DNA from: Bacteroidota bacterium
GTDB taxonomy: Bacteria > Bacteroidota > Rhodothermia > Rhodothermales > Bin80
DNA: 16,720 nt
NCBI GenBank assembly: GCA_026702635.1
Contig: JAPPBZ010000291.1
Span: 1 to 16,720 of the forward strand
Direction: 5' to 3'
The translations under genes and the position numbers were made by a program. Below are positions 14,974 through 16,720 of this stretch, in pieces (within the stretch, counting starts at the first letter, position 1; each line of letters opens with the position of its first letter). Below the pieces are notes generated by a model. The model saw only the letters and a program-made list of their open reading frames with translations. It made no database searches and was not told where the DNA came from.

Positions 14974-14994
14974 CCTATCCTGTAGCCGGATAGG
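14974..14994. terminator. Small hairpin at the convergent gene ends, possible bidirectional transcription stop
   Basis: CCTATCC (14974-14980) and GGATAGG (14988-14994) pair perfectly around a 7-nt loop, exactly where the DinB-fold and TPR genes converge. The stem overlaps the last codons and TAG stop of the TPR gene. No T-run follows on either strand, so intrinsic termination is weakly supported. Confidence 0.3.
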
Positions 14995-16135
14995 GATTCG
15001 CCAGATATCGCCGGGCATCTGTGTGGCTTGATCCCCAGCGTTTCATTCTGAGTACATCCTTGTACCGGGTGATGGCCCGGTCGCGGTCTCCCATCAGATC
15101 GTACGCAATCCCCTGATAGAGACGCCCGGCAACCTTGAAGTAGCTGTCGGCATCCAGTCGTGCAGTCAATGCCTCCAGAGATAAGAGATGAGGTAAGGCG
15201 GCAGATGCTTCTCCCCTAGCAATATGTGACCGCGCCAGAAAATACAGTGCCTGCTCCGCCATCGCTGGTGTATAGCCGGTTTCCTGTGCTTTATAGCGCT
15301 CCAAGACGTCTGTAAAAACAGTGTCAGAAGCCTGCCACTGATGCCAACTTGCATAAATTCGACCTTCCAGTGTATGGAAAAAGGAATTTCTGGGGTACTT
15401 GTTGCGCAGCCACGAAACCTGTTGGACACATGCTCGGAAATCTTTCTCGTAGAGGTAGTTGATCTGTGCCAAAAAATACATCGCCTCCGTCTGCATATAG
15501 TATCCCTCTCTGGCCGTGCGCTCGAGTTCATACAACCCGCCTGAACGGTCTCCTGGTGGAAGAAACGCCGTGATCGGTCGCACAAATGGGTACCGTTCGG
15601 GAATCAATGCAGCATAGTATTGATAGAGGCCCCTTCCCAATGCAAAATCGTGATTGGTTGTATCTGCGTTGGCAACCGCCAATACGTAATCCATGGCCCG
15701 TTTGCCATCTGCCGCAGCCCGAATCCAGTCACGGCGGTTGGAGCGTAAACGCCCCCTGAACCCTAACGCAATCCCCTTAAAAAACATCGCATCGAATTCA
15801 TTCCCGTCCGCATCCAGTCGTTCATTACTGCGCGCGATCACCTCTCCCATAGCGGCATAAAACTTTTCATCGTGAGATGTATCTGTTAAGTCCAGAAGAA
15901 TGGTCCACCAAAGGGTTAATGCCTCCAAAAATGGACCGATAGGATGATCCAAATGACGTTCGGTGATGGTTTGAAAGTGAGCTTCTGCTTCTTCAAACCG
16001 AAGATCGTACAATGCCTCCAACCCAGCTTTAGCTGACGCTCGAACCTCTGGCTCGTACAGAATGCTGGACTGTGCAACAGCGGATGAACAGGATAGAATC
16101 CCTCCCAGAAGTACGACAAGCCACACGCGATTCAT
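14975..16135 (-). CDS. Exported TPR-repeat protein of unknown function
   Basis: The protein has 386 residues. The N-terminus MNRVWLVVLLGGILSCSSAVA is a signal peptide with cleavage before Q22; the Cys16 context (ILSC) is a poor lipobox but does not fully exclude lipidation. The rest is helical with tetratricopeptide-like units: AKAGLEALYDLRFEEAEAHFQTI near 35-57, MFFKGIALGFRGRL near 116-129, EAMYFLAQINYLYEKDFRACVQQV near 216-239, AEQALYFLARSHIARGEASAALPHL near 291-315 and GRLYQGIAYDLMGDRDRAITRYKDVL near 335-360. TPR arrays mediate protein contacts, so it is probably an envelope scaffold. No catalytic motif is seen. It begins 8 bp after the bioY stop and is probably cotranscribed with it. Confidence 0.88.
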   Translation of the reverse strand: MNRVWLVVLLGGILSCSSAVAQSSILYEPEVRASAKAGLEALYDLRFEEAEAHFQTITERHLDHPIGPFLEALTLWWTILLDLTDTSHDEKFYAAMGEVIARSNERLDADGNEFDAMFFKGIALGFRGRLRSNRRDWIRAAADGKRAMDYVLAVANADTTNHDFALGRGLYQYYAALIPERYPFVRPITAFLPPGDRSGGLYELERTAREGYYMQTEAMYFLAQINYLYEKDFRACVQQVSWLRNKYPRNSFFHTLEGRIYASWHQWQASDTVFTDVLERYKAQETGYTPAMAEQALYFLARSHIARGEASAALPHLLSLEALTARLDADSYFKVAGRLYQGIAYDLMGDRDRAITRYKDVLRMKRWGSSHTDARRYLANPYPATG

Positions 16136-16143
16136 TGCGTGCC

Positions 16144-16716
16144 CTATCGACCCCAGCGCCGTAAACCACCATACGTGAGCCCAACGATCAGCACTTTCAC
16201 TGCATCAAAAGCAACAAACCGAAGCCATCCAACCTCAATGGAGTACCACCAGGATGTGTGTGAGGCCGCAAAGTGTAACCAGCTCACCCCACACGCAAAG
16301 AGCACAACAGAACCTGCAGCGACCGCAATCACACCACCAAACACACTGGTTTTATCCTTTCCGATCAGGCCAATGACGTATGCTGATAATGGCATCCCCA
16401 GGAGATAACCTGCACTGACAGCGGTGGTCAAGTAGGTCAGACCGTGCCCGCTCCCGGCATAGACGGGCAAGAACATTCCGATCAACAGGTAAAGGATCAT
16501 GGACAAAAATCCGTTCCGTGCCCCAAGTACTAAACCACTCCCATATACGAAAAGGGTTTGTAATGTAACCGGGATCTCCCAAAGATAGATGCGCACCTGA
16601 GCGCCAAGCGCCGTGGCGACTGCAAAGAAGGTGACTGCTAGAAGTTGAACAAGTACGGAAGCCTTCTCGGGAGTCAATGTTTCTATCCAAGGGGTCCGAG
16701 CCGATGGTGCGGTCAT
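16144..16716 (-). CDS. bioY: BioY, biotin ECF transporter substrate-specificity component
   Basis: The protein has 190 residues with about six membrane segments. The family signature is clear: ALGAQVRIYLWEIPVTLQTLFVYGSGLVLGARNGFLSM (36-73, with the conserved PVTLQT at 49-54), YLLIGMFLPVYAGSGHG (76-92), AVSAGYLLGMPLSAYVIG (99-116) and the C-terminal FVAFDAVKVL (167-176). BioY binds biotin in the inner membrane and imports it, alone or with the ECF energising proteins BioM/BioN or shared EcfAT, none of which lie in this window. The ATG at 16716 is only 4 bp from the window edge, so an upstream in-frame start cannot be excluded. The long N-terminus before the first membrane segment (about 20 residues) is usual. 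Confidence 0.93.
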   Translation of the reverse strand: MTAPSARTPWIETLTPEKASVLVQLLAVTFFAVATALGAQVRIYLWEIPVTLQTLFVYGSGLVLGARNGFLSMILYLLIGMFLPVYAGSGHGLTYLTTAVSAGYLLGMPLSAYVIGLIGKDKTSVFGGVIAVAAGSVVLFACGVSWLHFAASHTSWWYSIEVGWLRFVAFDAVKVLIVGLTYGGLRRWGR

Positions 16717-16720
16717 GGTG

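Noticed and set aside
1..16720. CRISPR arrays, tRNA or rRNA genes, phage or toxin-antitoxin modules
   Set aside because: No spaced short repeats, T-loop/acceptor pairs or rRNA-like stretches were seen by reading both strands, and all long frames are explained by the listed genes.

Overview
This 16.7 kb window looks like a chromosomal segment of a Gram-negative heterotroph. The base composition is close to balanced, genes are tightly packed, and convincing Shine-Dalgarno sequences are rare. Many products carry export signals (Sec, Tat-like or lipobox). The gene content (exported S9 and M16 peptidases, exported DinB-fold proteins, a NIPSNAP protein with an RR signal, a YyaL-type protein, BioY) fits the Bacteroidota/Rhodothermota side of the FCB group. 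That placement is inference from gene content, not from a marker gene.

Left part (1-3303, minus strand): a YyaL/SPATA20-type thioredoxin-fold protein runs off the left edge. It is translationally coupled by an ATGAGTAA overlap to an upstream glycerate 2-kinase. Head-to-head with the kinase starts a plus-strand operon (3298-7971). The two start codons share the palindrome ATGCAT, so there is no intergenic space between the divergent units. The operon encodes a NIPSNAP protein, a metal-dependent amidohydrolase, two near-identical exported DinB-fold proteins and a lipoprotein of the Bug/TctC solute-binding family. Every product has an export signal, which suggests one extracytoplasmic pathway that binds and breaks down an unidentified small molecule.

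The most informative structure is inside this operon. A segment of about 785 bp (3' end of the amidohydrolase, whole DinB gene, 5' end of the TctC gene) has been tandemly duplicated. The junction is an in-frame TctC-N/amidohydrolase-C chimera that has since decayed (stop codon, frameshift, deletions). Both DinB copies stayed open, with mostly synonymous differences and all candidate metal ligands intact.

Right part: on the minus strand lie an M16 zinc peptidase of full two-half length (11349-14183), a strong terminator-like hairpin, an S9 prolyl-oligopeptidase-type peptidase (8868-11108) and an overlapping CPBP/CAAX-protease-like membrane protein (8102-8878). A third, cytoplasmic DinB-fold gene (14472-14969, plus) diverges from the M16 gene. 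It converges, with 5 bp between stop codons, on a minus-strand pair encoding the biotin-uptake S-component BioY and an exported TPR protein (14975-16716).

No rRNA, tRNA, CRISPR array, insertion sequence or prophage gene was seen. The longest stretches without a gene are 240 bp (11109-11348) and 288 bp (14184-14471).
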